Position numbers and translations under genes: made by a program | Origin: Terriglobia bacterium | GTDB taxonomy: Bacteria > Acidobacteriota > Terriglobia > Bryobacterales > Bryobacteraceae | DNA length: 40,831 nt | Reading direction: 5' to 3' | NCBI GenBank assembly: GCA_025358575.1 | Contig: JANYJA010000173.1 | Coordinates: forward strand, 1 to 40,831 | Notes under the pieces: model-generated | Told to the model about the DNA's origin: nothing | Seen by the model: the letters and a program-made list of their open reading frames with translations, nothing else | Databases searched by the model: none | Part shown: one piece after another, positions 1 to 7,909 of the stretch | How the letters are laid out: every line of letters begins with the position of its first letter | Numbering within the stretch: the stretch's first letter is position 1

Positions 1-506
1 GCTTGGCAGTGGGGACAGACAACCCCGTTACTCCATCGGCTATCGGCTACTTCGCCAAGCGAATTATCGGCGTCGGTATAGTGCCGGATCGCCTCAAGAA
101 GAGTACGGGGATTCGATTCCATAACTCAATTATGAAGCAAAACGATGGGTGTGTCAACTATATTCTTACCCATCGTTTATATAAGGCTGGCGTAAACTTT
201 GCAAGGGTACTAGGAATATTTAGAACTGTTTTAAAAGCAAATGTTCCCGGCAGGGGAAGGACGCGGAAATGCCCGTTTCCCACCGCTAGTCTAATGCTAT
301 CTTTGTCGCTCTGGAAGTCCTCAACAGTGCGACCATTGACGATTCAATTTATAAGTTCAGTTAGGGTTAGCGGCGAGACACAGACATCGAAGCTCTTATT
401 TTTCTTTTTGCTGATTTTTTCGGTGTCGTACCCGCAGTCTCCATTCAACAACTTTCTGCACACGCACGTATCGAGAATGATCTTAGGTTCGCTCACCTTC
501 CGAGTG
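1..506. other. Gene-free stretch at the left edge
   Basis: I see no convincing gene here. One long open frame runs through it on the + strand, but its product has no recognisable domain, it has no ribosome binding site at a start, and it continues antisense into the gene at 507-1256. The DNA is visibly more AT-rich than the coding DNA to its right. The only clear structure is the inverted repeat at 140-178. The stretch probably holds the 3' flank of a gene outside the window plus decayed sequence. Confidence 0.6.
140..178. repeat. 11-bp perfect inverted repeat (hairpin)
   Basis: AAACGATGGGT at 140-150 is the exact reverse complement of ACCCATCGTTT at 168-178, with a 17-nt loop. The right arm ends in TTT followed by ATAT. 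On the minus strand the stem is followed by a short T run. This could be a bidirectional intrinsic terminator, although the T tracts are short, or the remnant of a small mobile element. Pairing is seen directly; function is inferred. Confidence 0.6.
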
Positions 507-1256
507 TCAACGCTTCCCCATGCGCCTTTTCACATGTTCCGGAAACACCGCATGCCCCGGCGGCGGCGGAAACAGCGCGTACAGAGCCTCGAGTCGCCTT
601 CGCAAATGCCGGCTCGGCATCTGCCGCGGTCCTGTTTCCACGTCGATGTCGCAACAAATCCCGTGCAGGTAAAGCGTCAACGTGTCTTCTAAAGCCTGCT
701 TCACGTAATCGCGGAAGACCTTAGTTTCCTTGCCTTGCGGGCGAGCAAGCCAAGTCTGTTTCAGCGCCCAGCTCTTCTGATCTACTTCGCCATGAACTTT
801 AGCCAGCAGCTCATCGCGCACAAGCTGCGAAAACGCGTCGCGAACTTCTTCCGTACTGTTCTCGGCGAGCAAGGCCGCGATCGCGTTATAGAAAGCGTAG
901 TGATATTCGGAAATGTCTTCTTCTTTGATAGCGAAGAATAACGTGACCTCGCGGCCCGAATCCACCCGGCGCGCAACTAGCATGTGAGCTGGCCGTTCGA
1001 AACTAATCTGATCGCCTTGCTGACCCTTCCCCCGCGAAAGATACGGGACCAGGACAATGTTCACGTGCGGAATCACACCGAGCAATCGCGGAGGCACCGC
1101 GGCGATGGTCTCATGCACATACTGGCGAAGATCCTCGTCCGGCATCGAGGGCGTGGCAAAGTAAGAGAACGCTTCGCCCAGGGGAATCATTTGACTCCGA
1201 AAACTATCGGCCAGTTCTTCTACGGACATCCGGGAGCGATCGATGGCTACGGTCAT
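507..1256 (-). CDS. Conserved-looking hypothetical protein
   Basis: I do not recognise this 249-residue protein. It has no signal peptide or membrane segment. The N-terminal half mixes hydrophobic beta-like stretches (around residues 58-75 and 95-110) with helices. The second half is helical and charged, and the C-terminus is strongly basic. An in-frame second ATG ten codons in (MSVEELADSF) is an alternative start. It is transcribed divergently from lpxB with only 23 bp between the start codons, so the promoters must overlap. Amino acid composition and codon use look like its neighbours, which argues that it is a real gene rather than a shadow. Confidence 0.7.
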   Translation of the reverse strand: MTVAIDRSRMSVEELADSFRSQMIPLGEAFSYFATPSMPDEDLRQYVHETIAAVPPRLLGVIPHVNIVLVPYLSRGKGQQGDQISFERPAHMLVARRVDSGREVTLFFAIKEEDISEYHYAFYNAIAALLAENSTEEVRDAFSQLVRDELLAKVHGEVDQKSWALKQTWLARPQGKETKVFRDYVKQALEDTLTLYLHGICCDIDVETGPRQMPSRHLRRRLEALYALFPPPPGHAVFPEHVKRRMGKR

Positions 1257-1279
1257 TCTTGGCTATGCGATTGTAACAG

Positions 1280-2443
1280 ATGATGCCTGTCGCGCCGCGT
1301 TCCATTCTTGTCTCCGCGGGGGAAGCTTCGGGCGACTTCTACGCTGCCCTTTTAGTGGCCGAACTGCGCCGCCGGTGGCCCCACACACAGTTCTTCGGAT
1401 GTGCCGGCTCGAACCTCCGCGAAGCCGGAATTCGCAACGTGATCGACGCGGAAAGCTTGGCGGTTGTAGGGCTAGTCGAAGTGGTGGGGCACCTGCCGCG
1501 AATCTACCGGCAGTACAGAAAACTGCTTGCCGCGATCCGTGCCGAAAGGCCGGACCTCGCGATCCTTACCGACTCGCCTGACTTCCACCTGCGAATTGCC
1601 CGGAAGCTTAAGAATTGGGGCATCCCCGTGGTCTATTTCGTCGCCCCGCAAGTGTGGGCGTGGCGCAAAGGGCGGCTCCCGGTCATGCGGCGCGTAATCA
1701 CTCGCCTTTTGTGCATCTTTCCTTTTGAGGAGCGGTTCTTTCGCGCAAACCAGGTCGACGCTACCTTCATCGGGCACCCATTGAGTAACCGCGTGCGCCC
1801 CTCGCTGACCAAGGCCGAATTTTTTCGGAAACACGATCTGCCGGAGCACCGTCCTTTAATTGCGGTGCTACCCGGAAGCCGGCGCGGCGAAGCGGCTCGC
1901 CATCTGCCCGAGTTGTGCGCCGCCGCCGCGCTTCTGGGCGAATCCGCTAGTTTTGTTTTGCCCGCCTCGGCCACCACCGGGGCGCAGTTTTTTCGAGATC
2001 GGATGGGCTCGTCGGCCATCCATGTGATTCAGGGGGAAGCATGGGACGCGCTGGCGCATGCCGACATCGCCCTGGCCGCGAGCGGTACTGTCACCGTCGA
2101 GGCCGCGTTATTAGGGACGCCCATGATCGCCTTCTATAAGGTCAACAAGCTCAGTTGGATACTGGGCAAGCTGCTAGTGCGCATTCCTTTTTATTCCATG
2201 GTGAATCTGATAGCCGAGCGTGAAGTGATTCCGGAGCTTATGCAGCATTTGATGACCGGCCCGAATCTGGCCGATGCGGCGCGCGGTCTGCTCCACGATG
2301 CGGCGCGCCGCGCGAAAATGAAAAAAGACTTACGGGAAGTGGCCGGCAAGCTTTGGGCGCACGGCGATGCGATTCAGAGCGCGGCGGACGAGGTGATGAA
2401 AGTGGCGGAGCAAGCGGCATTGAGGGAGGCTCAGGTTGTCTAA
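1280..2443 (+). CDS. lpxB: Lipid-A-disaccharide synthase
   Basis: LpxB is a family GT19 glycosyltransferase at the inner membrane. It joins UDP-2,3-diacylglucosamine and lipid X to give the disaccharide of lipid A. The 387-residue length is normal. Family hallmarks are visible: the N-terminal SAGEASGD loop, YFVAPQVWAWR near residue 125, FIGHPL near 163, the LPGSR loop near 195, and AASGTVTVEAALLGTPM near 270, followed by YK. Two ATGs lie in tandem at 1280 and 1283, with no clear Shine-Dalgarno sequence. The last 8 nt overlap the next gene, suggesting co-translation. No other lpx gene is in the window. Its presence argues for an LPS-bearing outer membrane. Confidence 0.95.
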   Translation: MMPVAPRSILVSAGEASGDFYAALLVAELRRRWPHTQFFGCAGSNLREAGIRNVIDAESLAVVGLVEVVGHLPRIYRQYRKLLAAIRAERPDLAILTDSPDFHLRIARKLKNWGIPVVYFVAPQVWAWRKGRLPVMRRVITRLLCIFPFEERFFRANQVDATFIGHPLSNRVRPSLTKAEFFRKHDLPEHRPLIAVLPGSRRGEAARHLPELCAAAALLGESASFVLPASATTGAQFFRDRMGSSAIHVIQGEAWDALAHADIALAASGTVTVEAALLGTPMIAFYKVNKLSWILGKLLVRIPFYSMVNLIAEREVIPELMQHLMTGPNLADAARGLLHDAARRAKMKKDLREVAGKLWAHGDAIQSAADEVMKVAEQAALREAQVV

Positions 2444-4406
2444 GTTAGTTGGGTTTTCGACGGGGATCATTCTCGCGCTAAGTGCGGCGGCGCTGGCTCA
2501 GGCGCAAGACAAGCGCACGCGCATCGACGTGGACCATTACACCATCGATGCCGAAGTCAACGGTCGCACGCAGTCGCTCACGGCGCGTGCCGCAGTTCGG
2601 TTTATCCCGTTGGACGACCGAATTTCGACGGCCACGTTCGAGCTAAACAATGCGTTAGCGGTGTCGAAGATTTTGGATGACAAGGGACATGCGTACCAGC
2701 CGACCCGCGGTCAAACCGACAACACCGTCGTGGTAACGTTTGACCCGCCTTTGACTAAAGGCACGCCCGTCACACTGATCTTCCAATACGATGGGCACCT
2801 TACGGGCAACGAAGATTCACCTGTGTATGGAATTAAGTTCGCGGCCATTCACGAGGATTCGGCGTATCTGCTCTATCCCGCGCGATGGTTTCCAGTAAGC
2901 GGATACAGCACCGACCGATTCACGGCGGATTTGAACATCACCGTGGCGACGGGCAATCGCGTGATTGCGAGCGGCACGGAAACGTCGAAGGTGGCGGGCG
3001 ACAAAACGGTCTATAGCTTCCAGTTTACACACGCGGCTTTCCCCGGGAGCATTGCGGTGGTGCACGGAACTCCGGTAAAGGTTACGACCGATGGCGTGAG
3101 CACTGCGGTTTACTTTCGCGCGGCGGGGCAGGACATGGCGCGGGCTTACGCGGACGAGACCGGCAAGATTGTGAGCTACTTCAGCGGACTCTTCGGAGTT
3201 CCGCCAGCGGCGAACCTTACCCTCGTCGAAACCGAAGCCGGTGCATCGAATGGGTATGCCGCGCCCGGCATCGTGTTTCTGAGCCCTCGCGGCATTGGAA
3301 TGGAGTTGAATCCCAAAATTCTATCCAACCAGGTAGCGCGGCAGTGGTGGGAAGAGATGGTGTCACCCTCCACGCGCAATCATCTGTGGCTCGAGAACGG
3401 CCTCGCCGCGTATTCCGAAGCGCTGTGGGCCGAACATACCCGCGGCGCGGGCGCGCTGGAAGCCCAAATGAAGGACGTTTCAGTTGAAGCGTTGACCGTG
3501 GACACGGTGCCCGTAATCCAGGCTGCACGCTTGGAAGACTACTCGCCGGAGCTTTGGGCATTGACCGGCAGCAAGGGCTCCGAAGTTTTAAACATGCTGC
3601 GGTACGTGATCGGCGATGAGAAATTCTATAAGACCCTGAAGACCTATGCGTCGCAGTTCGCATGGAAGTCTGCGACCACGGAGGATTTCCGCAAGGTAGC
3701 CGAGGCGGTTTCGGAACAGGATCTGAAATACTTTTTCATCCAGTGGATTGAATCCAGTGGCGCGCCGGAGTTCAAATTGGACTATACCGTTTTCCGCACC
3801 CAGAAAGGGTTCCGCGTCGTTGGCAAAATCGCGCAGGATCTCGACACTTTCCGTATGCCGGTCGATTTGAAAATCGAAACCGAAGGTAACCCCGAGGAAA
3901 AGCGCGTCGAAGTCGTCGGCACATCTTCCGAATTCTCAGTGGATACGTTCGGCAAGCCGAAGTCGGTCACCATCGACCCAAACTCGCGCCTGCTCCGGTA
4001 TAGCAATGCGATTCGCGTGTCGGTGGCGATCCGGCGCGGCGAGCAGTTTGCCGAGATCAGCGAATTTACTGAAGCCCTGAAGGAGTATCAGAAAGCGCTG
4101 GAAACTTCTCGCAACAGCTCGCTGGCGCATTACCGGATTGCGGAAGTTTTCTTCCTGCAGAATAACTATCAGTCGGCCGCGAATGAGTTTCGCGAATCGC
4201 TGAATGGTGACCTCGATCCGAAGTGGGTCGAGGTTTGGGCGCACATCAACCTCGGCAAGATCTTCGATATCACCGGGCAGCGCGATCGCGCCGTAAATGA
4301 GTACAAGCTCGCCGAGCGCACCCGCGATAATACGCAGGGCGCGCAAGACGAGGCTGGCAAGTATATCCGTAAAGGGTACGAGCGTAAGAAGAGCGAGGGC
4401 GTTTAG
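2436..4406 (+). CDS. Secreted M1-peptidase-like protein with dead zinc site and TPR tail
   Basis: The 656-residue product starts with a signal peptide (cleavage likely after AQA, residue ~23). A beta-rich M1 N-terminal domain follows, then a gluzincin-like catalytic domain and, from about residue 535, TPR-like helices. The TTG start at 2436 has a good GGGAGG 8 nt upstream and overlaps lpxB. At residues 297-305 the segment reads SNQVARQWW. In M1 peptidases this is A-H-E-x-x-H-Q-W-W, so both zinc histidines and the catalytic glutamate are replaced (N298, Q299, R302). The downstream WLNEGFA motif has become WLENGLA, and the GAMEN exopeptidase motif is only GASNG. The fold is retained but catalysis by the known mechanism is not possible. 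A binding, chaperone or scaffold role in the periplasm is inferred. Confidence 0.85.
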   Translation: MSKLVGFSTGIILALSAAALAQAQDKRTRIDVDHYTIDAEVNGRTQSLTARAAVRFIPLDDRISTATFELNNALAVSKILDDKGHAYQPTRGQTDNTVVVTFDPPLTKGTPVTLIFQYDGHLTGNEDSPVYGIKFAAIHEDSAYLLYPARWFPVSGYSTDRFTADLNITVATGNRVIASGTETSKVAGDKTVYSFQFTHAAFPGSIAVVHGTPVKVTTDGVSTAVYFRAAGQDMARAYADETGKIVSYFSGLFGVPPAANLTLVETEAGASNGYAAPGIVFLSPRGIGMELNPKILSNQVARQWWEEMVSPSTRNHLWLENGLAAYSEALWAEHTRGAGALEAQMKDVSVEALTVDTVPVIQAARLEDYSPELWALTGSKGSEVLNMLRYVIGDEKFYKTLKTYASQFAWKSATTEDFRKVAEAVSEQDLKYFFIQWIESSGAPEFKLDYTVFRTQKGFRVVGKIAQDLDTFRMPVDLKIETEGNPEEKRVEVVGTSSEFSVDTFGKPKSVTIDPNSRLLRYSNAIRVSVAIRRGEQFAEISEFTEALKEYQKALETSRNSSLAHYRIAEVFFLQNNYQSAANEFRESLNGDLDPKWVEVWAHINLGKIFDITGQRDRAVNEYKLAERTRDNTQGAQDEAGKYIRKGYERKKSEGV

Positions 4407-4408
4407 CG

Positions 4409-5869
4409 CTATTCGGGCTGCGGCTCGTCGTGCGTGTCTTCCTGCGGCTGCACGTCTTCCTGGCCCGATACGTCTTCGTGTGTCGGTCGCGCGGCGGTCT
4501 TGCGGGGCGCGCGGCGCGTGGGCGCGGCGCGCTTCGGTTTCTTTACCGAGGCGGGGTCGGCGATGTTCGAGTTTGACATCGCCGGCCCAGCGGTCTTACG
4601 CGGCGATCGCTTCGGACGCGCCTCCCGCGCCGTCGGCTGGCCCTTGACCACGGGCTGCTTTTCGTCCGGCATCTCTTCCATTGGCGGCATCGGCGGTGGC
4701 TCGGGGATAGCGGGCGGATGAAATTCGGCGCCGAGAAACACCAGCAGGCCCTTTTCTTCGTCGGGCTGTATCTTCACCACGCCCTTATCCTGCGCGAAGT
4801 TCAGCAGCTCGCTGAATTCCTGGAATCCAAAATTCTTCCAGTCGAAAGTCGGCTGTTCTTCCTTGACCCATCCCGCGAGATCGTCGGACAAGCAGCCTTC
4901 CTCCATTTCCAGGCGATGGCTTTCGAGCACATCGCGCAGCACCGGGAGTGCGGTCTCGGGTTTCACGGTCTTTTCCGCCGAACCGGTGCCCTTCCGCTGG
5001 ATCATGTAACGGCCTTCGCCGCCCGTGACCATCACGTGGTCGGCCTTGCGCAGCTTCTCCACGAAATCCGTAAACGAATTCGCCCCGTAGGATTTTTCGC
5101 TGAAGCTCGAATCAAGCTGCAGCATCGTGGATTTCAGTAAGCCAAGCTGCGGCCGGACTTCACGTCGTTCCAGAACTTGAAGAGCGCGCTCGACCAGCGG
5201 CATGGCTTGCGCCAAGTCGAGAACCGGCCGCCGCTGTCCCCCTCCGCCTCCGCCTTGACCGAAATTCTTCTGCCCCGAATACGGGCGCTTTTCGTGGTGG
5301 TGGGGCTTGCCGCCTTCGCGCGGCTGCTGCTGCGGCTGCGCTTGCTGCGGCTCGCTTGAAGACTGCAGCTGCGGCTGCGGCGCGGGCCGCGGTCCAGCGC
5401 TTTCATCGATCACGGATTCGTAACTAATGAACTCGTGGCAATTTTTCTGGAGTATCGTGCTGGTGAATGCGCGTCCGCCCACCACGAAAATCGTCTTGTC
5501 ATACTGCTTGAGCTTGTTCACCAGCGCGATGAAATCGCTGTCGCCGCTCACAATGCAGAACGCGTTGATATGATCGTGCGTGAACGCCATCTCCAGCGCA
5601 TCAAGCGCCAGGTTGATGTCGGCGCCGTTCTTATCGCCGCGCGGCGAAGGGTCGCGCTGCACCATCTGAATCGCGTGCTCCGACAACTGGCGCGTGAAAT
5701 TTTCCTGACGCCCCCAGTTGGCGTACGCGATCTTGGTCACAATCTCGCCGCGTTCCTTCAGAGCGTCCAGCACCGCCGAGACGTCGAACTCGCGTTGCAG
5801 CGTCGATTTGACGCCGATCTCGATATTATCGAAATCTATAAATACCGCTATCTTTAACTGCTTTTCCAT
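4409..5869 (-). CDS. NYN (PIN-like) domain protein with two LOTUS/OST-HTH-like domains
   Basis: The 486-residue protein begins with a NYN/LabA-type PIN-like nuclease domain (residues ~1-150). Its acidic motifs are intact: FIDFDN, GADINLALDALE and VSGDSDF. Such domains bind divalent metal and cleave RNA in characterised relatives. A Q/P/G-rich linker leads to a LOTUS-like helical domain (~215-290, with SYGANSFTDFVEKL) and a second similar one (~305-380, with FGFQEFSELLNFA), both expected to bind RNA. The last ~90 residues are a Pro-rich and then Lys/Arg-rich disordered tail. It lies 20 nt downstream of the acyl-CoA mutase small subunit and is probably co-transcribed. The target RNA cannot be told from sequence. 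Confidence 0.85.
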   Translation of the reverse strand: MEKQLKIAVFIDFDNIEIGVKSTLQREFDVSAVLDALKERGEIVTKIAYANWGRQENFTRQLSEHAIQMVQRDPSPRGDKNGADINLALDALEMAFTHDHINAFCIVSGDSDFIALVNKLKQYDKTIFVVGGRAFTSTILQKNCHEFISYESVIDESAGPRPAPQPQLQSSSEPQQAQPQQQPREGGKPHHHEKRPYSGQKNFGQGGGGGGQRRPVLDLAQAMPLVERALQVLERREVRPQLGLLKSTMLQLDSSFSEKSYGANSFTDFVEKLRKADHVMVTGGEGRYMIQRKGTGSAEKTVKPETALPVLRDVLESHRLEMEEGCLSDDLAGWVKEEQPTFDWKNFGFQEFSELLNFAQDKGVVKIQPDEEKGLLVFLGAEFHPPAIPEPPPMPPMEEMPDEKQPVVKGQPTAREARPKRSPRKTAGPAMSNSNIADPASVKKPKRAAPTRRAPRKTAARPTHEDVSGQEDVQPQEDTHDEPQPE

Positions 5870-5889
5870 TTACTTACCTTTTTTATCTT

Positions 5890-6306
5890 TCAATGATTTT
5901 GGCCAGTTGTAACTGGCTGGCTGGCACCGCGGATAAACTCCACGATAGTTTCCAGTGACGCGCCCGGTTGAAACACAGCCGCGACGCCTTGACGTTTCAA
6001 ATCTTCCGCATCATCGTCTGGGATGATGCCTCCCACAATGACTTTGACATCGGTCATCTCGTTTTGCCGGAGCAGTTCCATCAGGCGCGGCACAATGGCA
6101 TTGTGCGCGCCGGAAAGAATCGAAAGCCCAATCACCTGCACATCTTCTTGCAGTGCGGCGTTCACAATCATCTCCGGGGTCTGCCGCAAACCAGTATAAA
6201 TAACTTCCATGCCCGCATCGCGCAGCGCTCGCGCGATGATCTTGGCTCCTCGATCGTGTCCGTCTAAACCCGGCTTTGCCACCAGCACTCGGATGGGGCT
6301 GCTCAT
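5890..6306 (-). CDS. Cobalamin-binding small subunit of acyl-CoA mutase
   Basis: This 138-residue protein is a free-standing B12-binding domain of the methylmalonyl-CoA mutase family. The diagnostic DGHDRG motif near residue 16 supplies the histidine that replaces the dimethylbenzimidazole ligand of cobalamin. The LSILSGAH and IVGGIIP segments match the Rossmann-like fold that holds the nucleotide tail. It starts 3 nt after the stop of the large subunit, as expected for the split two-subunit form, and both should assemble into one adenosylcobalamin enzyme. The C-terminal ten or so residues are probably disordered. Confidence 0.93.
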   Translation of the reverse strand: MSSPIRVLVAKPGLDGHDRGAKIIARALRDAGMEVIYTGLRQTPEMIVNAALQEDVQVIGLSILSGAHNAIVPRLMELLRQNEMTDVKVIVGGIIPDDDAEDLKRQGVAAVFQPGASLETIVEFIRGASQPVTTGQNH

Positions 6307-6309
6307 TCT

Positions 6310-7869
6310 CTAAACGATGCTCGTTTCCTTATACGACCCGAACACATCGCGAAGGGCGTTGCAGATCTCGCCCAGCGTCGCGTACGCGCGTACAGCCTCC
6401 AGGATACACGGCATTGTGTTGGCTGTGTGAAGCGCCGTTTCTCGCAGGGCGTCAAGCGACGCGGCGACGCGGTTTGAGTCGCGCCTGGCGCGTAAAAATT
6501 CCAGTTTTCGAACCTGACGCGCTTCGGCCGTGCGATCGATTTCGAGGAGTTCAATCGGCTGCTGTTCGCTTTCCGTAAAACCATTCACCCCCACGATGAT
6601 CCTCTCGCGCGACTCCACCTCGCGCTGGTACTTGTAACTCGCATTCGCAATTTCACTCTGCGGAAATCCGCGCTCGATTGCCGCGATCATTCCCCCCATG
6701 CCATCAATCTGAGCGATGTAGTCTTGCGCCCCGGCTTCCATGTCGCGCGTAAGATGTTCCAGAAAATAGCCGCCGCCGAATGGATCGGGCTCCGCCGTCA
6801 CGCCGCTTTCAAACGCGATTACCTGTTGCGTGCGCAGCGCAATCGTGACCGCATGTTCGCCCGGGAGTGCGTAAGCTTCGTCCAGCGAATTCGTGTGCAG
6901 CGATTGCGCGCCACCCAGCACCGCGGCCATCGCCTGCAGGCTGGTGCGCACAATGTTGTTCTGCGGCTGCTGCCAGGTCAGCGAGCACCCGGCGGTCTGC
7001 GCGTGAAACCGCAGCTTCCAGCTCCGCTCGTCCTTCGCGCCATAACGATCCCGCATAAGCCTGGCCCACACCCCGCGCGCCGCCCGGTACTTGGCGATCT
7101 CCTCGAAAAAGTCGCTGTGAGCGTTGAAAAAAAAGCTCAGACGCGGCGCGAACGCGTCGATAGCCAGTCCGCGTTCAAGCGCCCAATCCACATATTCGAT
7201 GCCATCGCGCAAGGTGAACGCTAGCTCTTGCAAAGCCGTCGACCCAGCTTCGCGGATGTGATACCCGCTAATCGAAATTGGGTTGAAGCGCGGCGTATGC
7301 GATGCGCCGAACTCGATGGTATCGGTCACCAGCCGCATCGATGGCCGCGGCGGATAGATGTACTCCTTCTGCGCAATATATTCCTTGAGGATGTCGTTCT
7401 GCAGTGTTCCCGAGAGCCGCTCCCACCGCGCTCCCTGCTTTTCAGCCACCACCAGATACATCGCCCACAAAATCGAAGCGGGCGAGTTGATCGTCATCGA
7501 AACCGTAACGTCCGCCAGGGGAATACCCGCGAACAGAATCTCCATATCTTCCAGCGAACCAATCGAGACGCCGCACTTACCCACTTCACCATCCGACAGC
7601 GGGTCATCGGCGTCGTATCCCATGAGTGTCGGCAGATCGAACGCCACCGAAAGCCCGGTCTGTCCCTGCCTAAGAAGGTAAAGGTAACGCGCGTTGGTTT
7701 CTTCCGGCGTCCCGAACCCGGAGAACTGGCGCATCGTCCAGAGCCGGTCGCGATACATGTTCGGGTGAATTCCCCGCGTGTAAGGAAATTGCCCCGCCGG
7801 CGCCGGATCGGGAAACTCTTCGGGCCCGTATACAGCGTCCACCGGAACGCCGCTGATCGTGGTCCGCAT
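6310..7869 (-). CDS. Acyl-CoA mutase large subunit (methylmalonyl-CoA mutase family)
   Basis: The 519-residue protein is the TIM-barrel substrate subunit of a B12-dependent acyl-CoA mutase, without its own cobalamin domain. Motifs such as [51 protein letters not shown] and [18 protein letters not shown] are typical. The active-site entry segment reads [17 protein letters not shown]. It differs from the PYATMY form of classical methylmalonyl-CoA mutase, so the substrate could be methylmalonyl-, isobutyryl- or another branched acyl-CoA. No MeaB-type GTPase chaperone and no epimerase is in the window. It is the first gene of a leftward operon with its B12 subunit and a NYN protein. A TAGAAT box lies 9 nt before the ATG. 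Confidence 0.92.
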   Translation of the reverse strand: MRTTISGVPVDAVYGPEEFPDPAPAGQFPYTRGIHPNMYRDRLWTMRQFSGFGTPEETNARYLYLLRQGQTGLSVAFDLPTLMGYDADDPLSDGEVGKCGVSIGSLEDMEILFAGIPLADVTVSMTINSPASILWAMYLVVAEKQGARWERLSGTLQNDILKEYIAQKEYIYPPRPSMRLVTDTIEFGASHTPRFNPISISGYHIREAGSTALQELAFTLRDGIEYVDWALERGLAIDAFAPRLSFFFNAHSDFFEEIAKYRAARGVWARLMRDRYGAKDERSWKLRFHAQTAGCSLTWQQPQNNIVRTSLQAMAAVLGGAQSLHTNSLDEAYALPGEHAVTIALRTQQVIAFESGVTAEPDPFGGGYFLEHLTRDMEAGAQDYIAQIDGMGGMIAAIERGFPQSEIANASYKYQREVESRERIIVGVNGFTESEQQPIELLEIDRTAEARQVRKLEFLRARRDSNRVAASLDALRETALHTANTMPCILEAVRAYATLGEICNALRDVFGSYKETSIV

Positions 7870-7878
7870 CCGAGCTTC

Positions 7879-7900
7879 ATTCTATCGCGCCCGCTATAAT
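7879..7900. promoter_or_regulatory. Back-to-back -10-like boxes in a 40-bp divergent gap
   Basis: On the + strand TATAAT (7895-7900) lies 9 nt before the ATG of the phosphohexomutase gene. On the - strand TAGAAT (7879-7884 reversed) lies 9 nt before the ATG of the mutase gene. If both are used, transcription starts at or within a few bases of each start codon, giving leaderless messages, and the two polymerases would compete for the same 40 bp. I see no good -35 hexamers and no Shine-Dalgarno sequence. Confidence 0.45.
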
Positions 7901-7909
7901 TTCTACTTC

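Noticed and set aside
102-125. Sequence resembling a tRNA or tmRNA T-loop (GGATTCGATTCC)
   Set aside because: The bases after the loop do not pair with those before it, and no acceptor stem or CCA context is found.
3-692. 229-codon open frame on the + strand at the left edge
   Set aside because: No recognisable domain, no ribosome binding site, unusual composition, and its last third lies antisense to the better supported gene at 507-1256.
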